From positions 434,001 to 498,000 of the forward strand of contig JANQAI010000008.1 in NCBI GenBank assembly GCA_024707145.1: a stretch of DNA of 64,000 nucleotides. Direction: 5' to 3'. The notes beneath the pieces are model-generated. The model ran no database searches and was not told the origin of the DNA. It saw only the letters and a program-made list of their open reading frames with translations. Positions within the stretch are counted from its first letter, which is position 1. Every line of letters begins with the position of its first letter. The position numbers and the translations under genes are program-made. The DNA comes from Magnetospirillum sp. GTDB taxonomy: Bacteria; Pseudomonadota; Alphaproteobacteria; Rhodospirillales; Magnetospirillaceae. Shown one piece after another: positions 27,929-38,277 of this stretch.

Positions 27929-28462
27929 TTAGTGGAACTTGCGCGACAGGTCGGCGATGGCCGCATCCGCCAGAGCGGATTTCTGGGCCTCGGTGACCGA
28001 CTGGGCGAGAACGTCGCGGGCGGCGTTCACGGCCACGTCGACGGCCACGTTCTGAACTTCCTTGAGGGCCTGGGCCTCGGCCTGGGCGATGCGCTCCAAG
28101 GCCTGGGTCTCACGGCGCTTCACCGACTCTTCCAGGTCCTTGGCGGCCTGCTTGGACAGGCGCTCCGCCTCGGCCTTGGCGTGGGCGATGATCTCCTCGG
28201 CTTCCTTCATGGCGTCACGCTGCTTGCGCTGATAGGTCGCCAGCATTTCCTGGGCGTCCTCGCGCAGCTTGTGCGCTTCGTCCAGGCGAGCCTTGATCTT
28301 GGCGGCGCGGCCGTCCAGGGCGGCGGTGACCGCGCGGAAGACCGGCTTGAAGGCGAAGCCAACCACCAGCACGAAGGCGAGATACACCCACAGGTGTGGG
28401 TTGGTGTAGAAAGCGCCGGCGGCCTCGTGGCCGGCCTCGGCGGCGAAGGCGGTCGAAATCAT
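27929..28462 (-). CDS. atpF: ATP synthase Fo subunit b
   Basis: The 177-residue peripheral-stalk subunit has an N-terminal membrane helix ([20 protein letters not shown]) followed by a long charged coiled coil ([40 protein letters not shown]) to the C-terminus. In alphaproteobacteria a b/b' heterodimer links F1 to subunit a. It overlaps the b' gene by 4 bases and is the last gene of the operon. Confidence 0.95.
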   Translation of the reverse strand: MISTAFAAEAGHEAAGAFYTNPHLWVYLAFVLVVGFAFKPVFRAVTAALDGRAAKIKARLDEAHKLREDAQEMLATYQRKQRDAMKEAEEIIAHAKAEAERLSKQAAKDLEESVKRRETQALERIAQAEAQALKEVQNVAVDVAVNAARDVLAQSVTEAQKSALADAAIADLSRKFH

Positions 28463-28956
28463 TGGCCCTGCTCCTTCAGAGCGGTGGCGACGGCGGCCTC
28501 GACCTTGGCGGAATCGGCGGTGATGCCGACCAGCCGGGCGACGGCGGCACCGGCGATCTCGACGGCGACGTCACGGACGCCGGCCATGGCCTTGTCCTTG
28601 GCGACGGCGATGCGGGCCTCGCCGGCCTTGATCTGCTCGGCCAGCTTGGCGTTGAGCTCGCGGTTGCGCTCTTCCGCATGCTTGGCCAGGCGGTCGCCAG
28701 CCTCCTTGATGACGGCATGGGCGTGAGCCCGGGACTCGGCCAGCGCCTTTTCATAGGCGGCGACGGCAGCTTCGGCCTCGGCCTTCAGCTGAGCGGCCTT
28801 GTCGAGATTGTCGTCGATCTTGCGCTGACGTTCGTCAAGCACGGCGCCGATCTTCGGCAGGGCCACCTTCGCCATCAGGATGTACAGCGTGATGAAGGTG
28901 ATGGCCAGCCAGACGATCTGGGGCAGGAAGAACGCCGTTTGTTGGAACTGGGGCAT
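28459..28956 (-). CDS. atpG: ATP synthase Fo subunit b'
   Basis: The 165-residue paralogue of subunit b has the membrane helix [20 protein letters not shown] and the downstream motif [20 protein letters not shown], typical of b' in photosynthetic and alphaproteobacterial ATP synthases. A long coiled coil follows. It pairs with b in the peripheral stalk. It lies about 110 bases after atpE. Confidence 0.93.
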   Translation of the reverse strand: MPQFQQTAFFLPQIVWLAITFITLYILMAKVALPKIGAVLDERQRKIDDNLDKAAQLKAEAEAAVAAYEKALAESRAHAHAVIKEAGDRLAKHAEERNRELNAKLAEQIKAGEARIAVAKDKAMAGVRDVAVEIAGAAVARLVGITADSAKVEAAVATALKEQGQ

Positions 28957-29064
28957 CCCGGTGCTCCAAAGCGTGGATATTACGGTCTTGGATCCGATCG
29001 GGGGACGGGCCGCGCAAGCCTGGGCCTGCGCGGTCCCGAACCATCCGAAGGAGTGTCCGCAATA

Positions 29065-29289
29065 TTAGGAGAAGAGAACCATCAGGGCGACGACCAGCGC
29101 GAACAGCGCGATAGCCTCGGTCACCGCGAAGCCGATCCAGCCGTACAGCTCGACATTGGCCTTGGCGGCGGGGTTGCGGCCAACGGCGGCGATCAGGTTC
29201 GACCAGATGTTACCCACACCGATACCCGAGCCGATCATGCCGATGGCAGCCAGGCCGGCACCGATGAACTTAGCAGCACTCGCTTCCAT
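29065..29289 (-). CDS. atpE: ATP synthase Fo subunit c
   Basis: The 74-residue proteolipid forms a two-helix hairpin: GAGLAAIGMIGSGIGVGNIW, the polar loop AVGRNPAAKANV, and LYGWIGFAVTEAIALFALVV. The proton-carrying glutamate is at about position 58 (VTEAIAL). It builds the rotor ring that couples proton flow to rotation. The absence of the Na+-binding Q/T pattern favours H+. Confidence 0.97.
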   Translation of the reverse strand: MEASAAKFIGAGLAAIGMIGSGIGVGNIWSNLIAAVGRNPAAKANVELYGWIGFAVTEAIALFALVVALMVLFS

Positions 29290-29364
29290 ATTCTTGCTCC
29301 TTCAGGAAGAAACCGAAAATCAAACCAAAAACAGCGGAAGACTCACCCCTAACCGGCAACCCGA

Positions 29365-30114
29365 TCAATGCATGTGGATGGCATCGTGCAGGTAGATGCA
29401 GGACAGGATGGTGAAGACGTAGGCCTGCAGCATGGCGATACCGATCTCGAGGACGGTCACACCCACCAGGAAGGCGAAGGGCACCACGCCGGGCAGAAGG
29501 TAGAAGCCGCCGAGCGACACCACGAAACCGCCCATCACCGTCAGAATGATGTGACCCACCGTCATGTTGGCGAACAGACGGACGGCCAGGCTGAAGGGAC
29601 GGGAGAAGTAGGAGATCAGCTCGATGGGGATCAGGATGACCGCGGTGGCCAGCGGCGCGCCTTCGGGGAAGAACATGCGCAGGAAGTGCAGGCCATGGCG
29701 GGCGAAGCCGATGATGGTCACGCCGATGAACACCACGGCGGCCATGGCGAAGGTCACCACCACGTGGCTGGTGAACGCGAAGCCGCCCGGCACCAGACCC
29801 AGCAGGTTGCCGAACAGGATGAACATGAACAGCGTGAAGATGAACGGGAAGTAGGGGCGCCCGGCCTGGCCGACGTTGTCGCGCAGCATGCTGGCGACGA
29901 ATTCGTACATGACCTCGGCCAGCGACTGCCAGCGACCCGGCACCAGGGCGCGCGAGCGCACCGACAGGGTCAGGAAGGCGGTGATGAGGACGACGGCGAT
30001 CACCATCATCATGGCGGACTGGGTGAACGAGACGTTCAGACCACCGATATGGAAGTCGAGACCGGGCAGGGCCTTGATCTCGAACTGCTGCATGGGACTG
30101 TGCTCAGCTGCCAC
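29365..30114 (-). CDS. atpB: ATP synthase Fo subunit a
   Basis: The 249-residue integral membrane protein carries the essential arginine in SLAVRLFANMTVGHIILTVM near residue 185. Other conserved stretches are PYFPFIFTLFMFILFGNLLG and GIAMLQAYVFTILSCIYLHD. It forms the proton half-channels against the c-ring. It lies between atpI and atpE in the usual order. Confidence 0.96.
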   Translation of the reverse strand: MAAEHSPMQQFEIKALPGLDFHIGGLNVSFTQSAMMMVIAVVLITAFLTLSVRSRALVPGRWQSLAEVMYEFVASMLRDNVGQAGRPYFPFIFTLFMFILFGNLLGLVPGGFAFTSHVVVTFAMAAVVFIGVTIIGFARHGLHFLRMFFPEGAPLATAVILIPIELISYFSRPFSLAVRLFANMTVGHIILTVMGGFVVSLGGFYLLPGVVPFAFLVGVTVLEIGIAMLQAYVFTILSCIYLHDAIHMH

Positions 30115-30129
30115 CTTGGCCTCTCTCGC

Positions 30130-30484
30130 CTATTCGTTCGTTCGTCCAGACCGACGCCTCTGCGCACCGCCGAGGCCGACCGATTCGTCCATCCCCTTGG
30201 CCGCGCGATAGGCGTTCATGACGCCCGCCGCCCCGCCCAGGAGCAGAAACAGCACCATCATGACCGGAGCCGTTCCGAGCCAGCGATCGAGAGCCCAGCC
30301 GATACCGCCGCCAACGGCGATGCCGGCCACGAACTCGATGGCGATCCGGAAGCCGAGCCCCATGCCGGCACCGGAAGCGCGGCGATCGGGGCTCTTCCCC
30401 TCTCGCCTCAGCCTCCGCGCCGCGCGCCGCGCGCAGCCGGGCCTCGAACTCGTCCAGGGATGGGGGCTTTTCCTGCTCAGCCAT
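30130..30484 (-). CDS. atpI: ATP synthase assembly protein AtpI, frameshifted
   Basis: The N-terminal frame gives the soluble head (MAEQEKPPSLDEFEARLRAA). The C-terminal frame gives the two membrane helices (MGLGFRIAIEFVAGIAVGGG, VMMVLFLLLGGAAGVMNAYR) of AtpI. The frames do not join: one extra base lies between 30388 and 30400, where a G4 run and a C4 run are candidates. Removing it gives about 117 residues. AtpI helps assemble the c-ring and heads this operon. The helices alone could be translated from an internal ATG at 30363. Confidence 0.83.
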
Positions 30485-30542
30485 GAATGATGAGCCCCTT
30501 GAAAGTCCCCACCGCAATCACATCGGTGCCAAAAGCGCGGGC

Positions 30543-30571
30543 ACCATAAGGGGTGCGCCCACCCGTGTCAA
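30543..30571 (-). promoter_or_regulatory. Sigma-70-type promoter for the Fo operon
   Basis: On the minus strand TTGACA (30571-30566) is separated by 17 bases from TATGGT (30548-30543), about 60 bases upstream of atpI. This is the best consensus-like promoter seen in the window. The rest of the 219-base gap up to smc holds nothing else I can name. Confidence 0.65.
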
Positions 30572-30703
30572 GGCCGGAAACCGCCGATGGCAAGTGCTTG
30601 AGGAACATTGCGAATTTCGCCCGGCGTAGACGATTGGCGGGTTCACTTTGCCATAAAACCGCCTCACATCCCCTCCCCGAAGGGGTAGTCGCGCTCGGGT
30701 AGG

Positions 30704-33700
30704 TCATGCCAACACCGTATTTTCCCGGATGGCTTCCGCCTGCGCCAAATCCACCGACACCAGCTGCGACACGCCGCGTTCGGCCATGGTCACACCATAA
30801 AGCCGATCCATGCGCGCCATGGTCATGCGGTGATGGGTGACGATGAGAAAGCGGGTGCCCGTGCTCCCGGCGATCTTTTCCACCAGGGTGCAGAACCGAT
30901 CCACGTTGGCATCGTCCAACGGCGCGTCCACCTCGTCCAGCACGCAGATGGGAGCGGGATTGATCAGGAAAACCGCGAAAATCAGCGCCAGCGCGGTCAA
31001 CGCCTGCTCGCCGCCCGACAGCAGCGATAATTGCTGCAGCCTTTTCCCCGGCGGCGAGGCCATGATCTCCAGCCCGGCCTCCAGCGGATCGGCGGATTCC
31101 GTGAGCGCCAGATGGGCGCGGCCGCCGCCGAACAGGTGCACGAACAGGTCGCGGAAATGCTGGTCCACCTGCTCGAACGACGCCAGCAGGCGCTCGCGCC
31201 CCTCGCGGTTCAACTCGGCGATGGCGCCACGCAGCTTGGCGATGGCCTGGACCAGATCGTCCTTTTCGGCGCGCATGGCGGTCATGCGCTCCTCCAGTTC
31301 GGCCACTTCCTGTTCGGCGCGCAGGTTGACCGGGCCCATGGCGTCGCGCTCGCGGCTCAGCCGGTCCAGCCTGCGCTGCAACTCGTCCAGATCGGGCCGC
31401 TCGGCCTCCACCACTCCGGCCACTTCGCGCAGTTGCTCGGGCGTCATGTCCAGGCGTTCGCCGATGCGGCCGGCGACGGCGCGGCATTGCTGGTCGGCGG
31501 CCGACAGGGCCGCCTCGCGGCGGATGCGGTCCTCGCGGGCGCCCGCCAGGGCGGCCTCAGCGGCACGCATGGCGCGATCCGCCTCGGCCAGGGTCGCCTC
31601 GGCGGCGGCCAGGGCGTCGGCCGAGGCCTTGCGGTCCGCCTCGGCGGCGCCGAGGCGCTCCAGCAATTCGGCGCGGCGGCGGGCGAAGGTGTCGGGCGCC
31701 TGGGCCAGGCGCTCCAGGCTCCAGCATCACCGTCTCGCGGCGCTCCTCCAGTTCCTCCACATGGGCGCGCGCATTTTCCGAGCGGCGGCGCCAGGAGTCG
31801 ATGTCGCCGGCGATGGCATCCAGCCGGCGCTTGCGCTCGCCGGCCTCGCGGACGATACGGTCCAGGGCCGAGCGTGCCTCCACCAGGCCGGAACGGCGCT
31901 CGGCCAGGTCGGCGCGCAGGGCGTTGACCTTGTCGCGGCCCGCGTCGGCACTTTGCGGGAAGGCCGCCACGGTCTCGCGCGCCTCCAGGAAGTCGGCCTC
32001 GGCCTCCTCCAGGTCGCCGCGCGCCGCCCCGGCCTGCTCGGCCAGGCCGGCCAGCCGGGATTCGTGGGCAGCGAAGCGCTGGGCCAGCTTGCCATGCAGC
32101 TCACGCGCCTTGGCGGTCTCGGCCTCGGCCCGGCGCACGGCGTCCTTGGCGGCGCGCTCGTTCTCGGTAGCCTCCTCCACCGCCTGGGTGGCGTCCTCCA
32201 CCCGACCTTGCGCCTCCTCGACGCCCAGTTCGGCATCCTCCAGCCGCGCTTCCAGTTCGCGCAGGCGGTTGCGCTGGGCTAGGCGCAGGGCCATGGGGCT
32301 GGGCGCGCCGGCACGGGCGGTATAGCCGTCCCAGCGGATCAGGTCGCCGTCGCGGGTGACCAGACGCTGCCCCACCGCCAGATCGGCACGCAGCCGCTCG
32401 GCTTCGGCCGCCGAGGCCACCACCCCGACCTGGGACAGACGCCGCGCCAGGGCGGGCGGCGCGGTGACGAAGCGGGCCAGCGGGTCGGCGCCCGCGGGCA
32501 GAGCCGGCGCCTGCTCCAGCGGCGGCAGCGGCAGCCAGTGCAGCGGAGCGGCGGTGTCCAGCGAGGCAGTAAGGTCTTCGCCCAAGGCGGCGGCCAAAGC
32601 GGGTTCGTAGCCGGCGGCGGCGCTGACCGCGTCCAACACCGGCGGATGGTCGCCCGCCTTGGCCTGGGCCAGCACGTTGCCCAACGCCTCGGCCTCGGCC
32701 TTGAGGCGGGAACGAGCGGCGGCGGCGGCCTGGAAGGCGTCGCGGGCGGATTCCCGCGCGGCCATGGCCTGGACCCGCTTCCTGTCCCAGTCCTCGGCCT
32801 CGGCCCGGCTTTCCTCCAGGTATTCCAGCGCCGATTCCAGCTCCATCTCGGCGCCGGTCAATTCGGCGCGGTCGACGCCTTCCTGCTCGGCCTGGGCCTT
32901 CTGGGCCTCCACCTGCATCAGGCGGTCCTTCAGGCGGTCTCGGCGGTTCTCGGCATCGGTCAGGCGGCGCAAGGCGGCGGCGCGCTCGGCATCGGCGGCC
33001 GCCACCTCCTCCATCACCCGCGACAGCTCCTTCTCCACCTCGGCCACGCCCAGGGCGGCGGCTTCCACCGCCGCATCGGCGTCCTGGCGGGCGGCCTCCT
33101 CGCCCCCGGCCGCCTCGCGGATGGCTTCATCCTCGGCGGCGAGGCGGGCGACGGCACCCTCGGCGTCGGCGGCGCGGGCGTGTTCCTTCTGCAGGTCGCT
33201 GGCCGCCTGGTTGAGGCGCGCCTCCAGATCGCGCCGGGTCTCGGCGAGGCGCCCTTCCTCGCTTTCCAACTGCTCGCGCTCCACCAGCAGGCGCTGGAAG
33301 GCGCCCTGCACTTCGGCGTCGTGGCGGCGCAGGCTCGGGCAGGCCGGCGGCAACCTCGGCCTGGCGGGTGGCAGCCATGGCGGCCAGTTCGGTGGCCTCC
33401 TCGACCCGCAAATCCGCCTCCTTCATGGCGGCGCGGGCGGCGTCGATGGTAGCCAGCGCCTCCAGCCACTGCAGGTAGAGCAACTGGGCCTCGATGGCCT
33501 TGATGTGCTCGGAGATGGTGCGGTAGCGCGCCGCCTGCCGGGCCTGGCGCTGCAACCCCTTCAACTGCTCGTCCAGGGTGGCGAGCACGTCGTCCAGGCG
33601 CTCAAGGTTGCCCTCGGCGTTCTTCAGCCGCAGTTCGGCCTCGTGCCGGCGGGAATAAAGGCCCGAAATGCCCGCCGCCTCTTCCAGCAGGCCCCGGCGC

Positions 33701-34177
33701 TCGGACGGCTTGGCGTTGATCAGGGCGCCGACGCGGCCCTGGCTGACCAGGCCGGAGGACCGGGCGCCGGTGGCGGCGTCGGCGAACAGCAACTGCACGT
33801 CGCGGGCGCGCACGTCCTTGCCGTTGATGCGGTAGGCCGAGCCCTGGCCGCGCTCGATGCGGCGGATGACCTCCAGCTCGTCCAGGTCGTATTGCGGCGG
33901 GGCGGCGCGGCGGGAATTGTCCAGCGCCACCCCCACCTCGGCCAGGTTGCGGGCGGGGCGGCCGGCGGTACCGCCGAAGATGACGTCGTCCATCTCGCCG
34001 CCGCGCATCTGCCGCGCCGAGGTCTCGCCCATCACCCAGCGCAGGGCTTCGATCAGGTTCGACTTGCCGCAGCCGTTGGGACCGACCACCCCCGTCATGC
34101 CCGGCTCGATCAGCAGGCTCGGTGGCATCGACGAAGGACTTGAACCCCGACAAACGCAGCTTGGTGAACGAAATCAA
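30704..34177 (-). CDS. smc: Chromosome segregation protein SMC, three frameshifts
   Basis: Joined across three one-base insertions, the gene encodes about 1156 residues. It starts [20 protein letters not shown], then has Walker [13 protein letters not shown], a long coiled coil, a central hinge near [15 protein letters not shown], a second coiled coil, [16 protein letters not shown] and Walker [19 protein letters not shown] with ScpAB compacts and segregates chromosomes. The breaks are at 34114-34120, 33330-33336 and 31715-31721. Each reads CAGGCTC on the plus strand (GAGCCTG coding), and GAGCTG restores frame each time. SMC is normally essential or nearly so, so sequencing error is likelier than decay. 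Confidence 0.92.
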
Positions 34178-34209
34178 GACCTGCGCCCCCTACGCGGCCG
34201 GCCTCCGCC

Positions 34210-34812
34210 CTACTTGGCGGCGGCTTTGAGCGCCTTCTCGATATCGCCGGGCAGGTCACCCTCGATCTTGGTGCCGTTGATGAACAGCGTCGGGGTGGAT
34301 TCCACGCCTTGGACACGGTTGGCGAAGCGGGCGCGTTCCTGGATGGCGTTGGCCAGATCCTGGCGGCCCAGACAGGCATCCACATCCTCGGTGGTCATGC
34401 CGGCGATGCGCACCAGCTTCTTCAGCCCGTCCAGCGGATTGGCGGCACCCATCCACTTGTCCTGGTTCTCCATGATCAGCGACAGCACCGGGAAATAGCG
34501 CTGCGGCCCGGCGCAATGGGGGATCATGGAGGCGCCCACCGACAGGCTGGCCGGCCCGGTGGGGAAGTCGCGGTAGATCAGCTTGGCCTTGCCGGTATCG
34601 ATCCAGTCGGCCTTGATCTTGGGCAGCGTGTTCTTGTGCAGGTTGGCGCAATGGCCGCAGGTGGTCGAGGCGTACTCGATGATGGTGATCGGCGCGTCGG
34701 CCTTGCCCAGCACCTGGTCGATGGGGAAGGTCTCGATCTTGTCGGCGGCATTGGCGGCGGAGCCGGCACCCAGGGCGACGACCATGGCGATCAGACGGAC
34801 GAGACTTTTCAC
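34210..34812 (-). CDS. Periplasmic thiol:disulfide oxidoreductase, DsbA-like
   Basis: The 200-residue protein has a signal peptide (SLVRLIAMVVALGAGSAANA) and a DsbA-type thioredoxin fold with active-site CGHC in IIEYASTTCGHCANLHKNTL near residue 50. The cis-proline segment is GVESTPTLFINGTKIEGDLP. It should act on cysteines of exported proteins. GTG at 34812, preceded by AGGGAGGG, is chosen as start because the signal peptide begins there. It sits between dciA and smc, an arrangement common in Rhodospirillales. Confidence 0.9.
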   Translation of the reverse strand: MKSLVRLIAMVVALGAGSAANAADKIETFPIDQVLGKADAPITIIEYASTTCGHCANLHKNTLPKIKADWIDTGKAKLIYRDFPTGPASLSVGASMIPHCAGPQRYFPVLSLIMENQDKWMGAANPLDGLKKLVRIAGMTTEDVDACLGRQDLANAIQERARFANRVQGVESTPTLFINGTKIEGDLPGDIEKALKAAAK

Positions 34813-34896
34813 CTGAACCCTCCCTGCGGGATATGAAGCGGTCGGGATATTAGGTGGGAGCGGCGGACGAAACAAGGAGAGTCCGGGCAAACGAAG

Positions 34897-35403
34897 TCAG
34901 CCCTTTTTCGCCGCCACGTATTTGCCCAGCCGCGCCAGGGCGTCGCGCAGGGCCGGGTCGTCCACCTTGTCCAGCACCGCCGCCAGCCGGTCCGAGGCTT
35001 GCGCATCCGGTTCGGGCGGCGCCGCGCGCACCGCCTTGCGCTCGGGCAGCGGGCCGTGGCGCAGGCGCAGGCGCGCCACCGCGTTCCAGCCGAAATAACC
35101 GTTGATGCGCTCGATGATCAGCGGCTCCAGGTGCTGCAATTCGGTGGCGAAGGCGCTGGAGGCCACCTTGATCTCCAGCACGCCCTCGCCGCGTTCCTTG
35201 GGCGGGAACTTGATGCGCAGCGGCAGGGTGTGCGACGCCACCGCCGAACCGACGATGGCCGGCCAATCCACCACCAGGGCGCCCGAGACGAAGCCATGCT
35301 TGCCGAACACCGGCCGGGTCACCCGGTCGGCCGGGACGGCGATGGACACCATGCCCTGGATGCGGCGGTCGTCGTCGCGGGCGGGAGGCGCGTTCTTGGT
35401 CAT
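34897..35403 (-). CDS. dciA: DciA-like DUF721 protein
   Basis: The 168-residue protein has the DUF721 domain: ALVVDWPAIVGSAVASHTLP, LEIKVASSAFATELQHLEPL and IIERINGYFGWNAVARLRLR, followed by a variable tail. DciA is the ancestral bacterial loader of the replicative helicase DnaB. This member has the alphaproteobacterial long-tail form, so the loader role is inferred. It is divergent from mutY with about 35 bases between the starts. Confidence 0.85.
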   Translation of the reverse strand: MTKNAPPARDDDRRIQGMVSIAVPADRVTRPVFGKHGFVSGALVVDWPAIVGSAVASHTLPLRIKFPPKERGEGVLEIKVASSAFATELQHLEPLIIERINGYFGWNAVARLRLRHGPLPERKAVRAAPPEPDAQASDRLAAVLDKVDDPALRDALARLGKYVAAKKG

Positions 35404-35438
35404 GGCGGCGACAATACGATGTCCGCTATCCTGGCGCC

Positions 35439-36515
35439 ATGTCCGTCTCCGTCCCCCCGCCCCCTCCGGCCGACCTGGCCTCCCGCCTGCTGCGCTGGTA
35501 CGACCGCAATGCCCGCGTCCTGCCCTGGCGCGCCCGCCCCGGCGAGTATGCCGATCCCTACCGCGTCTGGCTGTCCGAGGTGATGCTGCAGCAGACCACG
35601 GTGCAGGCGGTGGCGCCCTATTTCCTGCGCTTCCTGGAACGCTGGCCGACGGTGCGGGCCCTGGCCGAGGCGCCGGTGGAGGACGTCATGCATGCCTGGG
35701 CAGGCCTGGGCTATTACGCCCGCGCCCGCAACCTGCACCAATGCGCCAAGGTGGTGGCCGAGTGGCGCGAGGGCCGCTTCCCCGACGACGAGGACGACCT
35801 GCTGAAACTGCCCGGCATCGGCGCCTACACCGCCGCCGCCATCGCCGCCATCGCCTTCGGCCGCAAGGCCACGGTGGTGGACGGCAACGTGGAGCGGGTG
35901 ATGGCGCGCCTGTTCGCGGTCACCGACCCGCTGCCCGGCGCCAAACCCACCCTCAAGCGGCTGGCGGCCACCCTGACCCCGGACGAGCGGCCGGGCGACT
36001 ATGCCCAGGCGGTGATGGACCTGGGGGCCACCATCTGCACGCCGCGCAATCCGGCCTGCGGCCTGTGCCCATGGATGGATGCCTGCCAGGCCCGCCGCCA
36101 GGGTATCGAGGCGACCCTGCCGGCCAAGGTGGAGAAGGCCGAGCGCCCGACCCGCCACGGCCTCGCCTTCTGGACCGTGCGCAAGGACGGCGCCGTGCTG
36201 CTGCGCCGCCGGCCGCCGCAGGGATTGCTCGGCGGCATGATGGAAATCCCCTCCACCCCCTGGCGCGAGAACGACGCCTGGGAGCTGGAGGATGCGCGGG
36301 CCGAGGCGCCGCTTTCCGCCGAGTGGCGGCTGCTGCCCGGCGTGGTGCGCCACACCTTCACTCACTTTCATCTGGAACTGCGTCTGGCGGCGGGAAGGAC
36401 TGGACCCAACCCGCTGGCGCGGGGTATCTGGTGTCCGTTGGATCAGTTGGGCGACCAGGCCCTGCCGACGATCATGCGCAAGATCGTGCGGCATGCCTTG
36501 GCCAAGGCCTATTGA
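35439..36515 (+). CDS. mutY: A/G-specific adenine DNA glycosylase MutY
   Basis: The 358-residue base-excision enzyme has WLSEVMLQQTTVQAVAPYFL with the catalytic Glu, a helix-hairpin-helix LLKLPGIGAYTAAAIAAIAF, and VVDGNVERVMARLFAV with the catalytic Asp. An iron-sulfur cluster site reads C-X6-C-X2-C-X5-C in ACGLCPWMDAC and the upstream Cys. The C-terminal MutT-like domain (HTFTHFHLEL) recognises 8-oxoguanine. It removes adenine mispaired with 8-oxoG. Confidence 0.95.
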   Translation: MSVSVPPPPPADLASRLLRWYDRNARVLPWRARPGEYADPYRVWLSEVMLQQTTVQAVAPYFLRFLERWPTVRALAEAPVEDVMHAWAGLGYYARARNLHQCAKVVAEWREGRFPDDEDDLLKLPGIGAYTAAAIAAIAFGRKATVVDGNVERVMARLFAVTDPLPGAKPTLKRLAATLTPDERPGDYAQAVMDLGATICTPRNPACGLCPWMDACQARRQGIEATLPAKVEKAERPTRHGLAFWTVRKDGAVLLRRRPPQGLLGGMMEIPSTPWRENDAWELEDARAEAPLSAEWRLLPGVVRHTFTHFHLELRLAAGRTGPNPLARGIWCPLDQLGDQALPTIMRKIVRHALAKAY

Positions 36516-36529
36516 GGGGATCGAAGCCC

Positions 36530-37099
36530 ATGCGCCCGGCCATCACCTTGTTGACCGCCCTTGTCTTGGCCACCGCCCCCGCCGCCGCCCAGCAGCAGTT
36601 CGGGGAACGCCTGCTGATGAACGCCCCCCAGGGCTGGAACGCCTTCCCGGTGCAGCGCGGCGAGAAGATGGTGATCTCGCGCCTGTTCCCGCCGGGCGAG
36701 AACGAGCAGCAATGGACCCAGTCCATCACCGTGCAGATGTATCCCGGTTCCGAGCAGTCGCCGCGCAGCTTCGTCGAGGGCATCATCTCGTACAGCCGCG
36801 ACAATTGCGAGGCAGCCGGCCCCGGCCCGGTCAGCGAGACCATGAACAACGCCTATCCCTCGGCCACGGTGACGGTGACCTGCACCCGTGGGCGCTCCGG
36901 CATGGGCGGCTTCGCCCTGGTCCAGGCCATCCGCGGCCGCGACGCCCTGTACGTGGTCCAGCGCCAGTGGCGCGGCCCCGCCTTCGGCAAGGACCAGGCA
37001 CCGGCCTTCCCCACCAACATGCTCAAGGAATGGGGCGATTTCGCCAAGACCGTCTCGGTCTGCGACAACCGCGACAGCAAGCACCCCTGCCCCCGCTGA
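36530..37099 (+). CDS. Secreted hypothetical protein
   Basis: The 189-residue protein has a signal peptide (ITLLTALVLATAPAAAQQQ) and a soluble domain with GERLLMNAPQGWNAFPVQRG, WTQSITVQMYPGSEQSPRSF and DALYVVQRQWRGPAFGKDQ. Cysteine residues near 90, 110 and the C-terminus could form disulfides. It follows mutY by 14 bases on the same strand. I recognise no characterised family. Confidence 0.75.
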   Translation: MRPAITLLTALVLATAPAAAQQQFGERLLMNAPQGWNAFPVQRGEKMVISRLFPPGENEQQWTQSITVQMYPGSEQSPRSFVEGIISYSRDNCEAAGPGPVSETMNNAYPSATVTVTCTRGRSGMGGFALVQAIRGRDALYVVQRQWRGPAFGKDQAPAFPTNMLKEWGDFAKTVSVCDNRDSKHPCPR

Positions 37100-37105
37100 C
37101 CGCCC

Positions 37106-37402
37106 TTATTTGCACAGGGTGACGCCGCTCGCCGGGTCGGTGTGGCAGAACAGCCTGCGGTCGCCCACCTTGCCCAGGGTGTTGCCCTGGCTGTCCTTGA
37201 GCAGCAGCACCTTGTCCTTGCCCAGCTTGCCCACGGTCCCCGTGGGGGTGTTCTGCAGCACCACCGTCTCGCCATCCACCTTGCCCAGGGTGCGGCCCTG
37301 GGCGGGATCGGACAGGATGATGGTGCCGCCCGTCTTCTGCTCGGCCCAGGCGGGCACGGCGAGGACACAGGCGGCGAACAGCAGGGCGGGCGAGGGGCGC
37401 AT
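37106..37402 (-). CDS. Small secreted hypothetical protein
   Basis: The 98-residue protein has a signal peptide (LLFAACVLAVPAWAEQ) and short repeated strands of the type GRTLGKVDGETVVLQ, GTVGKLGKDKVLLLK and GNTLGKVGDRRLFCH, ending in a cysteine pair. The three G-x-x-GK units look like an internal repeat in a small beta protein. It is convergent with the preceding secreted protein. Function unknown. Confidence 0.72.
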   Translation of the reverse strand: MRPSPALLFAACVLAVPAWAEQKTGGTIILSDPAQGRTLGKVDGETVVLQNTPTGTVGKLGKDKVLLLKDSQGNTLGKVGDRRLFCHTDPASGVTLCK

Positions 37403-37460
37403 GGCGGCTTTCCGGCAGGGATGACCCTGCCATTGAACCACCACGGCGCCACCTTCGCCA

Positions 37461-38033
37461 TCACTGCGTGCGGCAGGCGGTGGAAACCACCGGCACCTCG
37501 ATGGTCCACTGGTCGCTGCCGAAGCCGGTGATCCAGCAAATGGGCTGCGACTTCTCCTTGGCCTTGGCGGCGCGCGCCGGACGGACGGGTTCCTGCGGCA
37601 GCGGACGGGCGTTCGCTCCGGCGAAGGCGGGACGGATCTCGCTGAGCGCCAGACGGCCGTCACGGTCGCGGTCCAACGCCGCCATCAGGCGGGGATCGAC
37701 GAAATTGGGGAATTCCTGGCGGCTGACGAAGCCGTCCTTGTTGACGTCATAGGCGTCGAAGCGGGCCAGCAAGGCGCCGTTGGCGGCCCCCAGCTCCCTC
37801 ACCGCCAGCCGGCCGTCACCGTTCGAATCCAGCAGGGTGAATAGCGAATCGGCCCCGCTCTCGCGGCCGCGCGCCTGCAACTCCGCCCGGTTGAGGGCGT
37901 GGTCGCCATCGCGGTCCAGGCTGTTGAACGCTCCCAAGGCGGAACGGCCGCTCTGGCTGGGGGCCTTCTGGGCATGGGCGGCCACCGGAAGGACAAGGGC
38001 GGCCACCACCGGCAGAATGACGGAAAAACCCAT
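37461..38033 (-). CDS. Secreted EF-hand calcium-binding protein
   Basis: The 190-residue protein has a signal peptide (VILPVVAALVLPVAAHAQ) and four EF-hand loops: SLDRDGDHALNRAEL, LLDSNGDGRLAVREL, AYDVNKDGFVSRQEF and ALDRDRDGRLALSEI. It has a basic, proline-rich C-terminal tail ending with a cysteine-containing segment. The Asp-x-Asn/Asp-x-Asp-Gly ligands are intact, so Ca2+ binding in the periplasm is likely. A second EF-hand gene lies 240 bases upstream. Confidence 0.87.
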   Translation of the reverse strand: MGFSVILPVVAALVLPVAAHAQKAPSQSGRSALGAFNSLDRDGDHALNRAELQARGRESGADSLFTLLDSNGDGRLAVRELGAANGALLARFDAYDVNKDGFVSRQEFPNFVDPRLMAALDRDRDGRLALSEIRPAFAGANARPLPQEPVRPARAAKAKEKSQPICWITGFGSDQWTIEVPVVSTACRTQ

Positions 38034-38186
38034 GGCTTCCTCCTTGCGCGGGTTTTCCTTCCATCTGGGGTGTCCATCGCCCCGAGGGAGAAGCGCGAAG
38101 GAGTAATCCAACCACCGATGGGACGCGTCCCCCCAAGCGCGCGCCCGCGTGGTGAGGGTACCTCCCACCGCACCAAGCACTTCTTG

Positions 38187-38245
38187 CCGTCATCGCCGGG
38201 CTTGCGGCGATCCATGGATGCCCGTGTCAAGCACGGGCATGACGA
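38187..38245. repeat. REP-like element (CGGGCTTG family)
   Basis: CGTCATCGCCGGGCTTGCGG begins a segment that ends CCCGTGTCAAGCACGGGCAT. These are two inverted hairpin halves with the CGTCAT/ATGACG ends typical of alphaproteobacterial REPs. It lies between the two EF-hand genes. A longer relative is at 57122-57238. Confidence 0.75.
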
Positions 38246-38277
38246 GGGAAGAAGCGTCAGCCAAACCGGATACCGCG

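Noticed and set aside
30704-34177. Four separate coiled-coil genes instead of one smc
   Set aside because: Head, coiled coils, hinge and tail are in order, and one-base corrections at three identical CAGGCTC sites join them exactly.
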